A stretch of 64,000 nt of DNA from Ricinus communis (taxonomy: Eukaryota > Streptophyta > Magnoliopsida > Malpighiales > Euphorbiaceae): positions 12,650,501 to 12,714,500 of the forward strand of contig NC_063260.1 of assembly GCF_019578655.1 (NCBI RefSeq), in the 5' to 3' direction. The notes under the pieces were generated by a model. It saw only the letters and a program-made list of their open reading frames with translations, did no database searches and was not told the origin of the DNA. Of this stretch, positions 1-22,075 are shown piece by piece (within the stretch, counting starts at the first letter, position 1; the number at the start of each line of letters is the position of its first letter). A program made the translations under genes and the position numbers.

Positions 1-1741
1 CAAATTTTTGTAATAAATAAATAGACAAAAGGTTTGAAATTTGGACATACTTTAGAAATTAAAGGACATCTAAGTATGTAAATGAGATAATAAATGTCTC
101 TTTTAGTTTAATTAAGACTTTGAAGTCCATGTTTATTAATGTTTTAGAAATTAGCAACTTCTAATTTTATTATTTTATGGTTTAAAAAGTTATTTATATG
201 ATGATATCGTTTAAAAATCAAATAATGATGTTTTGAGTTGTTAAATTCTAAATTTATATTATCAAATACAAAAAATATGATAATAATAACTAATCGGAAT
301 AAATATAGCTAAATCATTATCAATCGATATTCTTTAACTATAAAACATAAAATTTAATTACATATCTCTTTTTATAAAAAAAAAAATACACATTGTAAAT
401 TATTCGATAATCAAACCAGAAGATTTTTCTAGTGGCACCCGAAGGTTCGAAGGCACAAGAAAAAACCAAGCCCGTCATAGCTGGCATAGTGGTTCGTAAC
501 TAATTCTTCTTACATTTCGTTAAGATAACATTAGTGAATGGGAACAACATTTAAAGTTGGTCTATGGTTATCTAATGCAAGACTGTCTGCGTGGTTTTTC
601 CTCTTAAGTATCACATTTTAAACCATTTACTTAACGAAGTTAATTAGGAACTTCAGATATGGGAACTGTACTTAAAATACTAAACAAATGGATCCTCCGC
701 ATGCAATTCCTGTGAGCTTTCTTGTCAACTAGTACTGCTACTCTCAAATTCAAAATCGTTTATCAAATTTTTTTTAAAAAAATCACAAATTTACTGTTTT
801 AATTTTTCCTATTTTATTATTTAAATTATTATTTTCATTCAAATTAAGTATTTAAATCTGCTATAAATATATACAGTGTCTCTACTTGATTTTACAAATT
901 AAAATATTTGTGTAGTTTCTTTTAATCAATAAATTAATTTAAATAACTTTTTTAAATTTATATTATATTATTTCTTCATTTTCTTCTCTTTTTCCAATCC
1001 ATTTTCAGCTTTTTAAGAAAAAAATATTTATTTCTCAAAAAATTAAAAGAAAAGATATTAAATCTTTTTTTTTCCTCATTCATTCAACAAAATTTAAAAA
1101 AGAATGCTGCTTTCTTATTCTTTTTCTTTTTTTTGCATTCACTTCAAAAACTAAAATATTATATATTTTTTAACCTCAGGACTCTAAAATAAAATAACAA
1201 GTAAATTTTTACAAAAATAAATAAAAGCTAATCTAAAATTTTTATTTTTCAGTGCTAAAAGAAAATTTAAAAAAAATTAAAAAATAAATAATAAGAAAAA
1301 AGATAAATAGTTATAAATAATAATGAGTAAATATGTTTAAATAATTTTATGTGTAAAATAAAATAAAATATTATTTTAATATGTAAAATAATGTATATAA
1401 ATTAATAAATTCAGAGATTTAATTGAAGAAAATAAGTCAAACATTAAAATAAATAAAATAAAAAAGTAAAAAGTAAAAAGTAAAAATACTAAATTTATAA
1501 TTATCCCTCTCAAATGACAATAATAGGGTAGCACATCGACATTCTGGATTGTTCTCGACCTCTGAAAACCCAGAAAACTTAAACAAGCCTAACACAAATT
1601 CTTAATACCTCAAAAAATTTTGAACCATTTACTACCAAACTAAAAGAGATAAAAAGGGATCCCCAATATAAACAAATAAGGAAAAGAAATAAAATAAAGG
1701 GAAATCGAGGGGCATTTGCACTCCGTAAGGGGATAATCAAA
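1..1741. other. AT-rich spacer and NSF 3' UTR
   Basis: I see no gene in this stretch. Most of it is very AT-rich. A patch near 420-720 is less AT-rich but has no sustained reading frame. The last 150-200 bases before 1742 are probably the 3' untranslated region of the minus-strand NSF gene. Confidence 0.6.
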
Positions 1742-10944
<9,203 letters not shown>

Positions 10945-11408
10945 TTTTTTTTCCTCCTGTAAAGATCTGTTTCTCAGTCCTTCTATAAAGGTGGAAGGAA
11001 AAAAAAAAACAATAAGAGAGGTTTGGCTTGCTTTGACTCGAAGGCAATGAAAATCGTAGCAGTTAAGTATATGATACAAGCGCGGGAGAGATGAGTAATT
11101 CGAGGATCGAATCGGACAGGCGTCTGTGATTTTTAATTTATTATCCCCGAAACGTCAACGACAATGGTTAAAATCTCGAACGACTTCTTTTTGTTGGAAA
11201 TCTCCAAACTTTTAGACACCACGTCGTTCATTGATGAGCTCCCTAAATGAACGAATGTGATCTAACGGTTAGCTGGCGATGATCCAACAAGGAGAAAAGT
11301 ATCTCAGCCACTGGATTTGTAAAATTACTTGCAGATTGTGCATGCGGAAACATGAAGGTTCTTTTTTTGGAAAAAAAAAAACATGAAGTTGTTGATTATA
11401 AGTTTATA

Positions 11409-11693
11409 AGCTAAATACATATTTATGGCTCTAAATTTGTATCGATTAGTCAATTTAACACATAAATTTTTTGATTTAATCTAATATATACTTAAATTTT
11501 ATTTTTTAGTAATATTTAAATATTTTTATACAATACATGTAAATATATTGAATGAAAATAGATATTAAGAAGTGTTTAAATATTATAAAAAATAAATTTA
11601 GGTATTTTTTATATTAAATTAAAAATTAAAAGTATTAAACTGATTAAATAATTAAAATTCAAAAATATAAATATACATCTAGCCAATTTTATA
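11409..11693. mobile_element. Small AT-rich foldback MITE, copy 1
   Basis: The left arm from about 11409 and the reverse complement of the right arm ending near 11693 align over about 120 bases, so the element can fold into one imperfect hairpin. Shared phrases include a start like ctaaatacatatttatggct on the left and its counterpart on the right. A clearly related copy in the opposite orientation lies near 38995-39305. No coding capacity is visible. Boundaries are approximate and I could not define a target-site duplication. Confidence 0.5.
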
Positions 11694-12919
11694 ACTAGAT
11701 AAACTATATAATTAGTCCATAAAATAAATAAACCAATTTTTAATATGTGTAGCTTTATTATTGATTCATGAAATGAAATAAAATAATTTATTAATATAAA
11801 AATTATTAAGTAAATTTGATATATTCTATCACTCTTTTATAAAACATAATCTCTATTTAAAAGGTATTAAGAAAATAAACAACATGGTACTTTTTAATAT
11901 AAAAATATTTTTATTTTTAAGTAAAAAGCATCAAACCATATAATAATTTTTAAAGGCCTTATTACTAATTAAAATTTGAATTTATACTTTTTAATAATTT
12001 TATCTAATTGTTTTAAGATTTCAAAATAAGTATTTATACTTTTAAATTATTTTTAAAATAATATTTGAAATTGTATAATGAGAAAAATGATGTGGCAAAT
12101 CAATTATAATATATTAATATAAAAATCAGCGGCTACAACTAAAAATTTATTGCAAGTAGATATAAAATATGCAAAATGATAAACATATGTAAGGCTTTTA
12201 ATGACCATATTATCAAGTATAGAACAAAGTATTTTTTAATTTATAATTATTATTTTTTTAGTGAGTATAGTTGACTTCTCACATCATTTTTCTTATCGTA
12301 AAATTTTAAAAATTAATATTAAAAAATATTTTTAAGAACAAATTAAAAGAATGGATACTTGTTCTAAAATCTTGGAATAATTTGCTAAAATTATTAAAAA
12401 GTATAACATTCATAATTTAATTAGTAACTATACTTGTTTAAGTTCTATCTTATCCTTAATATTAGATATATAATTAATATGTTACTTTCAAAAATAAAAA
12501 ATAATAATTTATTAAAAATATAATCACATATAATATTTTAAATGTACACATAACAAATATATAATTTGCAACTACTTTTTTTATTCACGATTAGTATAAT
12601 TATTAATTTGAATTACTGATAAATATTTGTAATATAAATATAAAAAATATTTACAAGAAAATCGTACAAAATGACTAGATCATTGGTACAATAGTTGACT
12701 AATGTTAAAAAAGAAAAATTATAAAATATTTATTATTTTTTAATTATGTTTGCTTTTGGAGATAAGAAGTCTCGAGTTGGAGTCCCTGTTCTATATTAAG
12801 TGAGTATAAAGTTGCGTAGTTAATAGCCAGTTGAGTTGGTAAATGAAAAATACTAATTAATAATATAAAATATTAATAAAAAATATAATATTAATTTCTT
12901 CAATTATGATAAATATTCG

Positions 12920-12920
<1 letters not shown>

Positions 12921-12968
<48 letters not shown>
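12921..12968. repeat. (TA)n microsatellite
   Basis: An uninterrupted run of TA dinucleotides, about 24 units, in AT-rich spacer DNA. Confidence 0.95.
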
Positions 12969-12970
<2 letters not shown>

Positions 12971-13120
12971 ATTTATTTTAAATTATATGACTATATTTTA
13001 ATATATAAAATTTTTATTTTAACATATATATTTATTTTTAATATATGAAATATAAATTTATATGTAATTTTATTATTTTATTATTAATTTATTAATAAAT
13101 AATACACATAATAAAATAAA

Positions 13121-13310
13121 CAGTGACTCTAAAATGTAGCATTTTAATTATATGTTTAATATCATAATAATTAATGAATTTATTTTTAAATTAGACAATA
13201 ATATTAATTTTAAAAATAATATTTTAAATTATATATTTAATATTTTTGTTAATTAATAAATTAATTTTATAATTTTATAATAATTTCTAATTCTAATTAT
13301 TGCATTAACA
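13121..13310 (-). repeat. AT-rich dispersed repeat, copy 1
   Basis: The reverse complement of this stretch resembles 34916-35110 in the PHO2 intron. Both share a run like taattagaattagaaattatt followed by matching AT-rich phrases. Similarity in such AT-rich DNA is easy to overestimate, so confidence is modest. Confidence 0.35.
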
Positions 13311-14139
13311 GAAAAATTTAAATCAATAAAATTTTAGGATATAAAAAATCTAGAAAAAATATCTATAATAGTTAATTTATTATTAAAATATTTATTAAAT
13401 TTTTATCAACAAACTCAATTTATAATAATTTAAATATAGTAACACACCACACGACATGCACAAAAAGCGACCTTAGTTTATAAAGTTTTAGTTGCACCCT
13501 CATTTTCTTCCAAATATTCCAGTTTTTTCTTCCAACCAACTTAAGCTTAAAATTCTTTTGAAATAAATATAAAAAATATATTTTGATTTATTATTTTATA
13601 ATTTTAAATATTATATTTTTTTAAATAAAAAAATATATCGTTATAAATTATAATAAAAAGAGATAATTTATTATTAAATTTTTTTAATTCTATAAAATTT
13701 ATTTTCACTCCGATAAACTATTATTATTATATTATTTATATTTGATAGGGTGAGTTTAACACTTAATGACTCCTAATTTAGTTATTTGACTGTCAAATCA
13801 CTTTTGTCATATCAATAATTTTTTAAATTGTAATTGGATAATTAATCAATAAAATTATGAGATGTTAATTTTTAAATTTATATTATTAAATACATTATAT
13901 AATAATGATAATTGATTAAAATAAAATGACTAGATTTTAATAAATTTAAAAAGTTTTAAGCGTGACATACTTTTTTTCTAAATTTTTTTTTGCAAAATCT
14001 TAATAACTAGAAAAAAAAAAGAGAAAATGAAAATGAAAAACCCCATTCCACGTGTGATAAACCCTAATGTAAAATGTCCTGAACAAGCTGAACTGGGTTT
14101 TCCCCAAAACCTGACTAACCACCACCACCACCACCCGCC

Positions 14140-17100
14140 ATGGCGCAGAGGCGGAGGCTCCACAGCCTAACCCGTCAAGTCATAGCAATCATCTCGTCAA
14201 ACCCTACACAGCTACACCACACAGTCAAACTGCCTTCTTTCCCCAGCTCTCTCTCCATCAAAACCCTCAGATCCTCTCTCATTTTCACCAACACTAACGC
14301 CACATGTCATTCCCTCTGGTCCCACCATCACCACCGCAATCATCGCTATTTCTCATCGGATTATGGAGACAAAAGCGAAAATGACGAGACAGAGGATGAT
14401 GGTAGTGACAGTGATGGCGAGGAAGTAACGGAATCTGACTTGAAGAGGGAGTATACGCTACAGGAAAAGGAAGAGGAGGCTGCAGCCATTGGTTACAAAG
14501 TGATTGGACCACTTGGGGATAGCGAACGTGTTATTAAAGCCTACGAGCCTGTTTTTGCTGTTATTCAGGTTTTTTTTTTCTCTTCTTTTGTTTTTGTCTT
14601 GGGTCTTATTTTTAGATGTTAATGTTTTGTTTTTTGTTTTTATTTTTCCAATATTATTATAGATTGGTTCGCATCAATTTAAGGTGAGCAATGGAGATTG
14701 TATTTTCACCGAGAGATTGAAATTCTGCGACGTAAATGACAAGGTCAGTGAATTGTATGTATGGTTGTTTTTGATTGTTGCTGCTGGGCATCTTTAGGAT
14801 TTTATTATGTGTGTGAACTGCCTCTTGCTTAGTATTTACTTTACAGAGATTGTGTATATAATATGCGTGGTGTGTGTATATACTATCTATTATGTACATA
14901 AGTCATGGTTTATCATAAATATACGTGAATGAACCTTGAGAGAACATAGAAACTGAAGGGGGAAAAACAGAATGTTACTCCAAGAAAAAAGAAAACATAT
15001 TGGTGAAGGACCCAAAATAGTTGCCTTTGAGCAATTAACTTCTCAAAAAACGGAGGTGAAAAAAAAAAGAGCGTATTTTAATTGGGGGACATTGAGATTG
15101 TTGGACTATAATATAGCGCTTTGAGTAGTTTAATGCTAAATTAGATTATGAGCAGGTAGAAAAAATGCTCAACTTACAGGGAATAAGTTACTGAGAAGTG
15201 AAGGTTGACTCTAGCGTTGGAGAGAAACTGTGAAGACACCTTCCCCCTTAAGAATGGAAGCTAGTTGCAAGAAATGCAATAACTCGATATTGGTCAAAGA
15301 TTGATGTTGCATAGATGATGAAAGCTTGGAGGATTTTGAGTTGAAGCAGGAAAAAGCTCTGTATATGGTGGAACTGTATATTGAGCTAGCCTGTATTAAC
15401 TGGAATTCGGACCAAGTGTTTGTTAAGCTTATTTGAGGTGACCTGAAAATAGTATGCTGGGAAGAAGGCTACATTCAGTTGAGTTTTTATGTAGACTAGT
15501 TAGGTGAAGATCTTATTTTAAGATCATGATTTGTTGTCTGCTTCTCGCCTTGTCCTGGTAGTGAAGCGAACTGGCTGCTAATCTGAACTGTGGAAACTGA
15601 TGATATGTACTGTCTTATGCCTTCAAAGTTGGAGAAAAGAAAGGGCGTATACACTACTAGTGCAATATCAAAAACTGTCCCTTGTCAGATGCTATACACA
15701 TGGGAGCAAGCCATAATCTTAAGTTTGATTACCCTTAACTTATCCCTACTATCATTGGCTTGTTTCAGTTACTTTTCATGCATATCGTTTTCTGTACCTG
15801 GCTTTAATGGATGAAAATTTGGGGGCTAAAATTCCATTAATTTGAAATGATTTTAGATATCATCTACTGTAGGCTGATCTTTACCTGGAATATTTAATTG
15901 AGAAGTTTCAGTATAAGAAGAAAAGAAACGAGTTGTTTATTTTATTATTATTTTTTTTACTCATGTACTGAATTTAGTTTATGATTCTATGATTTTGTCT
16001 GTTGCAGTTGATTTTGAACAAGGTTCTCTTGGTAGGATCACAGACTCAAACAATTGTTGGCAGGCCTATGGTGCCAGATGCAGTTGTTCATGCAATTGTT
16101 GAGGAGCATGTGAGTGTGACAGATCTAATCCTTCCTGTTTCTCACTAGTACATGTGTGCTTGCACACACAAATATGCTTACAAACATGCTCTGAAACATA
16201 TTCAGGATTCATAAAAGTGATAGTGGTTAGACCTTACATTTAATTTGATTCAAGCAATTGGTCAATCACCTTTTGTTTTAATGCAAATGTTTCTGCAATT
16301 TTTTCCCGAGAAATTTGTAGTCCATTGCACCAAGTTGGCCAATGTATGGTCTAGTTTAATTTATGAGAATCCCTCAAAGAGTATTAGGACTTTCTTGTGG
16401 GCTGTTGCAGTTGGAGTGGGATTTGGTCATAATTACTTCTGCTTTCTTCGTACAAATTAATTTTAAAAAAATGCCAAGTTTTTGCTATATTAGTTTCTTA
16501 TAACTTAATGGCAAAGTATTTTATTGAGCTGGATGGTGAACAAAACAATCCGTAGGGAGAACGAAACAATAGCATAAGTTTATGGGGGCAGAGAATAGGC
16601 ATTAGATAAATCTAGCTTCATGGTTGATGTGAAAGTTCCCTATTTCTTAATTATAGACCTTGTCCTTTTGTCCTTAAAAAAATCCAATAATCTTTTTCTT
16701 CTTCGTCCAACTCATTAAGGGAAAAGAAAAGGATAAACAACATATGTAGAAGACCGATCTTTCTGATTCTCGAAGAATGAGGGGGGCAAAGGGATTGATC
16801 GAGAAAGATCTCTTGTTCTTATTAGAAGATCGTGATTGGATCCGCATATGTTTGGTAAAAAGAAGAATCTAATCAAAAAAGGAAAGTGTTCAATTGGAAC
16901 ATGAAAATATGACTGAATTTGTCCTAGTTACTTTTTGGGACGGAGTGGATGAAGGGAGGAACTTCTCGAACGAGGAAAAGGATCCAATGACTTCGAAAGA
17001 ATTGAACGAGGAGCCGTATGAGGTGAAAATCTCATGTACGGTTCTGTAGAGTGGCAGTAAGGGTGACTTATCTGTCAACTTTTCCACTATCACCCCCAAA

Positions 17101-18220
17101 AAACCAAACTCTGCCTTACATAAAGTTGCTAGAGTACAATTAACCTCTGGATTTGAAATCACTACTTATATACCTGGTACAAAGAAAGCAATTCTATGTT
17201 TTATTGCATTTTCTATAAAAGAGTAATGTATTGGATAGCAGATAGTATCTTTATGTTTGGTGTGGAAGATGTGAGTAGGCATGTTTGATCTGTTGTGTAA
17301 TTTGACAAGGGAGATAAAATCAAACTTGGGAGATTCCTCCCTTTTCCTGGTTGGCTGTCTGCTTCTTTCCAAATCATATAAGTTATACATCTCACTGTTG
17401 GAGCTTGTTCCACAATCTTTTACACAATTGGAGTTTCTTTTAATGATTCTTGAAGTTATTGGGGGCATTGTAATGATTATTTGGTAAGATGATTTCAGGC
17501 AGATGTTAATTGAGATAGTTTCATTCAGACATCAATTGCTTCAAAATTAACATGCATAAGATTTTATGAGAGCATGTGTTTCTGAGGATGCTGCACACCT
17601 TTTGGATAAGATCTTAAAATGGGATAATAATTTTCTCCTTTGCAATGGGGAAAGAACAGTACATCTGAAAAGTATATTTGCTAATGTAAAGGCAGGTGAA
17701 TATTCATTTCTCTTTGTTTAGGTGTTGTTGCACTAACTGGAAATTTTTGGTTGTGAATCTGTATATATCAGATGAATATACCGGACCCTATTGCTCAACC
17801 ATTATATGGTTGTGAACTGTGTCTGGCGTTTTGTTTTCTAGTGCGAGGTCTTCACAGTCAGAGCATTATTTCATTTACTAGGTTGTGTCGATGAATGTAA
17901 TCACTATGCTTCCTTGCTTTTCCTCAGGCATTAGATGCGAAAGTAATTATCTTTAAGAAGAAGAGACGGAAGAATTACCGCCGAACCAAAGGACATAGAC
18001 AGGTAAGCCATGGATCATTCATCTGAGTGGTTTTAGTTTATTAAACCCAAAGATCTCAGTTTTTTTTTTCCCTCTTGACCCATGGTTCTCTGCTTTTCAG
18101 GAATTGACTAAGTTGAGAATAACTGATATTCAAGGAATTGAGAAGGCAGAAATGAAAGTTAAGACAAAACCTAGAAAGGTAGCAGTTAAAAAGCAGGAAG
18201 AGGTTCCAACTGCTGCTTAG
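14140..18220 (+). CDS. RPL21M: Mitochondrial 50S ribosomal protein L21 (bL21m)
   Basis: A component of the large subunit of the mitochondrial ribosome. The Arabidopsis counterpart is NUCLEAR FUSION DEFECTIVE 1 (At4g30930), needed for karyogamy in gametophytes. Exons are 14140-14568, 14663-14743, 16008-16109, 17928-18002 and 18101-18220, all GT-AG and all phase 0, giving 268 residues. The start sits in a good context (gccatggcg). Residues 1 to about 75 are rich in basic, Ser and Thr residues, as in a mitochondrial presequence. An acidic stretch with [10 protein letters not shown] follows at about 85-100. The L21 fold begins at [17 protein letters not shown], crosses the first junction, and continues through NKVLLVG and the basic [16 protein letters not shown] segment. 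The tail is Lys-rich. Intron 2 (1.26 kb) and intron 3 (1.8 kb) are long for such a small gene; intron 3 contains a plastid DNA insertion. Confidence 0.93.
16740..17180 (+). pseudogene. rps12: Plastid DNA insertion: 3'-rps12 intron end and exon 2 part
   Basis: This block inside intron 3 of RPL21M reads as plastid inverted-repeat DNA. The part near 17010-17046 has the group II intron domain V pattern gagccgtatgaggtgaaaat followed by catgtacggttctg. It is followed at about 17087-17178 by a rps12 exon 2 frame, [20 protein letters not shown] then FEITTYIPG. Against the plastid protein as I know it, two Arg residues have become His and Gln and one Ala has become Thr. Each fits a single G-to-A change, two at former CpG positions. 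The match stops after the Pro-Gly of YIPG, so this is a truncated, non-functional nuclear copy. The left boundary is uncertain by several tens of bases. Confidence 0.85.
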
Positions 18221-18528
18221 TGAGGGATTTCGTGTGACCATATGTTCACAATAAGCCTTCCATGCTTATAATATCGGAGCTGCAATTTTGCCATCTATAT
18301 GATGGACATTATCTCATTCCTGATTTATCCAGTGTACATTTTGGATGTCGTAGAAGCAGAAACCATGTCCTTTATGTAGGATTGGTATGCTGGAATATAT
18401 CATTTTTTTCTCCTGCTAAAATTTTGTATTTCTTGTTACTTTATTTGTATGAATTAATCACTAAACCCGTGAAATCTCAGTGGTAATCTTCTGTTTTCAA
18501 TAGGGTAGTCCCAAGGAATTAATAAAGT

Positions 18529-19138
18529 AGAGGGTGTTTGGTTTAGCTCATTGGATGATAGCTGATTTTTATCCATCAGCTCTGAATTATTTTTTATATA
18601 TTGACAAAAATAAATAATGAAGACAAAGTTTTACATCTAGGATAAGTACTTGTGATGATGTGACACATCAAAAGTGGCATAAATATAGTACTCTATATTA
18701 TTATTAATTATTTTATATCTTTTGAAATAATTGGAATGAGTGCATTAAAGGATTAAATTATCTCCAAGTTATGAGAGCAAGAAAACAATTTGTGACTTAC
18801 GATATAAATATCATAAAATGGCTACTTATGATATAGATATCATAAAATAGTTGGATATTATTTTTGAAACAACTAGTTATTTGTTAATAAATATTTTATT
18901 ATTATCAATAATATTTTTATTTTATTTAGTTAAATCTTTAATTTTTATTATTATCATCACTATTATCGATCTATTTAATTCACAGTGCTATCTGTAACTA
19001 TTTAAAAATATTTAATAAATATTTTATGAAATTAGCTATCAACTATTAGTTGAACTAAATAAATTTCAATAAATGAATTGAAATATTAATATAAATAGAT
19101 AATTAGCTATCGGCATCAGCTAAAACCAAACAAATCTC
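18529..19138. mobile_element. hAT-like MITE
   Basis: The ends are inverted repeats. The left end contains gtgtttggtttagct with a gatagctgat motif, and the reverse complement of the right end contains tgtttggttttagctgat. This TGTTTGGTTT..AGCTGATAGCT style is common in plant hAT-derived MITEs. Flanking 8-mers aataaagt (18521-18528) and aataagtg (19139-19146) may be a decayed 8-bp target duplication. No transposase is encoded. It lies about 310 bases past the RPL21M stop codon. Confidence 0.6.
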
Positions 19139-22070
19139 AATAAGTGGACTGATCTGTTGATTTTGTATGAAAAAGATAGCTACCATGTTTTATCAGTTTC
19201 AGTTGCTGCCTGATTCTAACAGACGCTGGGTCTCTTGCTTGGCTGTAGTTTGTAACATTTGGTTGATGCAATAAGAAACTATTTGGTAGCTGAAGGGCCT
19301 CTCGTATTGCTGTTTTCAACTATAGGTCATACCCAAGCATTAGCTGGTCAAAACATCCTATCTTCATATTCACAATTATGAGTTCCGACAGTGTATGTTT
19401 GATGTAATATTGGGACTGGTTGGTGTGAAGCTTTAATGGCCTTGACTTAATCCATAGGAATATATGCATAATATAGTAATAATAAGGCTGGAAGCAAGGT
19501 CAATGGCCTATTAGGAAAAGCACAATGAAGGGTCAGTAGTACTCGGTGGAGTTTTTATTCTGCACTATTTTTTCTTTCCCTGAAAGTCCAAACCAGGACA
19601 GATCTAAAATAGCATCCCATTCTAGGCTTGAACATTTTGTATTATTAGTAACTCTTTCTGAGGACATTTTCCTACTTCATGCGCAAATGGGAAGCGAAGA
19701 ACTCTACATGTAAGTATGAAGTCATTTTAAAACAATTCAACTATAAAACCTATTCCTCATTCTTCAAAAACCATATATCCTTCACAAATAATAAGATAAA
19801 CAAGAGTTAAAAAAGAATATAATTCAATATCAAGTGATGAGAAATGTTGAGGTTTCGACGAGAAATATTAAGGTGTCTTTGTAATTTACCATCCTGGTTT
19901 AAGCACTCTATAAACCATGTTTGATTAGTTTTAATCCCTTCATCCTAATATTAAAAAAAAAAAAAAAAAAACAATTGTTTGTAGAAGACAGAAATGATTA
20001 GCTAGAATTGGACAAGGAAAAGCCTTAACTGGTCTCCAATTCACTTGACAACAAAAGCTACTTGTTAAGGTGCTCAATGGAAAAGGTAGATTCTCTAATC
20101 TTTATGCACCCATCGGTTTCATTTGTGCACATGTTAGTTTCCTCCTTGGAGGAGCAACCTAATACTTGAGGATAGAGACAATGACATAGCACTCCATCTC
20201 ATCATTTCCTACTACCAATAGTAATCCCACTTGATTACGAAAGAAATGGAAATTGGCAAAACAAAGGCACATGCATATCCATTTGGTTGACTCGAGTCTT
20301 GATCATTACTATCAAACCCTAAAAAGCAAATTCTTTCGCTTTTTGTCCCTAAACTCAATTCTTGTATTAACCTTTTTACTTATTTTCTAATATTCTATTG
20401 GTTTTTTCGGGCTCCAAAATTTCCAAATCATTAATATATAGCATTAAGATTTTCTCTATATAAATAAGATATTCAAACAGTCTTCTCGCACCTTCCAAAA
20501 TAATATAATAGGAACAATTCAATTTTAAATTTCCTAATTTCTTTTATAAAACTTATTATTTTTGTAGTAAAAAAATCACTATAAATATTGATATTCTTTT
20601 TGTTAATAATTGGATGATTTAGTCTACTTAAGAAAAAACTTAACTAGCTATTAAAAATCTACCACAATCATATTATAGGTGTATGAAATGGGAAAAAGGT
20701 CCCATCAATATGTAAAGAAAATGAAGAGTTAGAAAAAACATAATGAATATGGGCAAATTGTAATCAGGGGAGTGGAGATAATGCCCACAGACAGCTGGAA
20801 CTTTGTTTAGAGGGAAAAAGGGTAATAGATTTTCTCAGTTAATACTTGCAATTGAGAGTTGAAAATCAATTTTATATGATTTATGGGTGGTTGAAAGGAA
20901 ATTGTATATATTATATGCATGAATATCCCAATCCATGAAATAAAGTGCCTCTAAGTGGACTCACTTTATTGCCCACCTCCTCTCTTTATTCTCAATGATC
21001 TTCTCTGCTACTTGGTGTATATATATATAATGATATTCCCTACTAGAAAAATACAACTAAAAGAAATTGGCAATTTCTAATGCACTTCGTTCTTCTTCCC
21101 ACTTTCCTTTAAAATATGATTGTGCTAATAGAATTCCTAGTCACAATAGTTTTCTCCACTTCTTGACGTCTTAATCCTCCGATTACATAGATTTTTTCAT
21201 TCCCATATGATGAAAGAATAGTATAAATGTGGATGAAAATAATATTGTCAGCTTATGTCCGTACAATTTACAACTTTTTGTTTAATTAATTTTCTCTATG
21301 CTTTTAAGTTCTTTTAGACATACCAAACGGATTACGTTGTTTGGATGAATTTAAAAATTGTATAATAATATTTGTGGCAAGTTTTGAATATAGTTTGAAT
21401 TTTTACATTCGCCCATAGCAAGTAATTGTTTAATAGTAATATTCTACTTATTTGATTAGTTTTTATTTTATATTTTTCTTATTTAATTAATTATTATGTT
21501 GTTTTATTAATTTAATTTTTTTATTTCATTTATATTATTTATACATTAATCGAATTGTTAAGTGAATATATTTTTTGTCACTTAAATTATTTATATAAAC
21601 AAGTGTCTAGCAGAGAATATTCATTTTCCAGTTAAATATTTATAAATACATTTATAGTATATTAAATATAATTTTTTGATAAATTCAGATAATATGACAG
21701 TAGTATTAACTGGATTTAAGATGAATATAAATAATAAAATTAAAACTTCAACTGAATTTGAAAATTTATATTTTATAAATACCTTTTATTGGATGAATGC
21801 TACATTCGTTGCCTCATTCCTAATTCCCTTCCTAAAAATTATAATACAACAAAAAGGTACCAACAAGGTTCTTTTCTTTGTGAAGCTAAAAGGTTATAAG
21901 CTTGTAAATTATAATATTAAACATATATTTTATTAGGTGAATAATAACATGTCTAATTATTTATAACTACTATTGTAATACAAAAATTAAATTAAGGCCT
22001 GTAAGAAAAAAAATGTACGATTAGTATAATATAATGATGTCAATGAAATTGTTAAATTCATTAATTATTT
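19139..22070. other. Gene-free spacer
   Basis: I find no reading frame with plausible splice sites or family resemblance. Base composition is mixed: 19.2-20.4 kb is less AT-rich than the rest, but no protein or RNA is recognised. The part from 21.4 to 22.0 kb is strongly AT-rich. Confidence 0.5.
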
Positions 22071-22075
22071 AATAT

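Larger units (their letters stand above)
10945..14139. other. Intergenic region between NSF and RPL21M
   Basis: The two genes diverge from here, so both promoters should lie in this stretch. The first 350 bases beside NSF are moderately GC-rich and probably hold its 5' UTR and promoter. The rest is AT-rich and contains a small foldback repeat, a (TA)n array and a copy of an AT-rich dispersed repeat. I see no other coding sequence. Confidence 0.6.

Noticed and set aside
16890..17162. 90-codon minus-strand frame
   Set aside because: It is antisense to the plastid rps12 insertion and has no protein character of its own.
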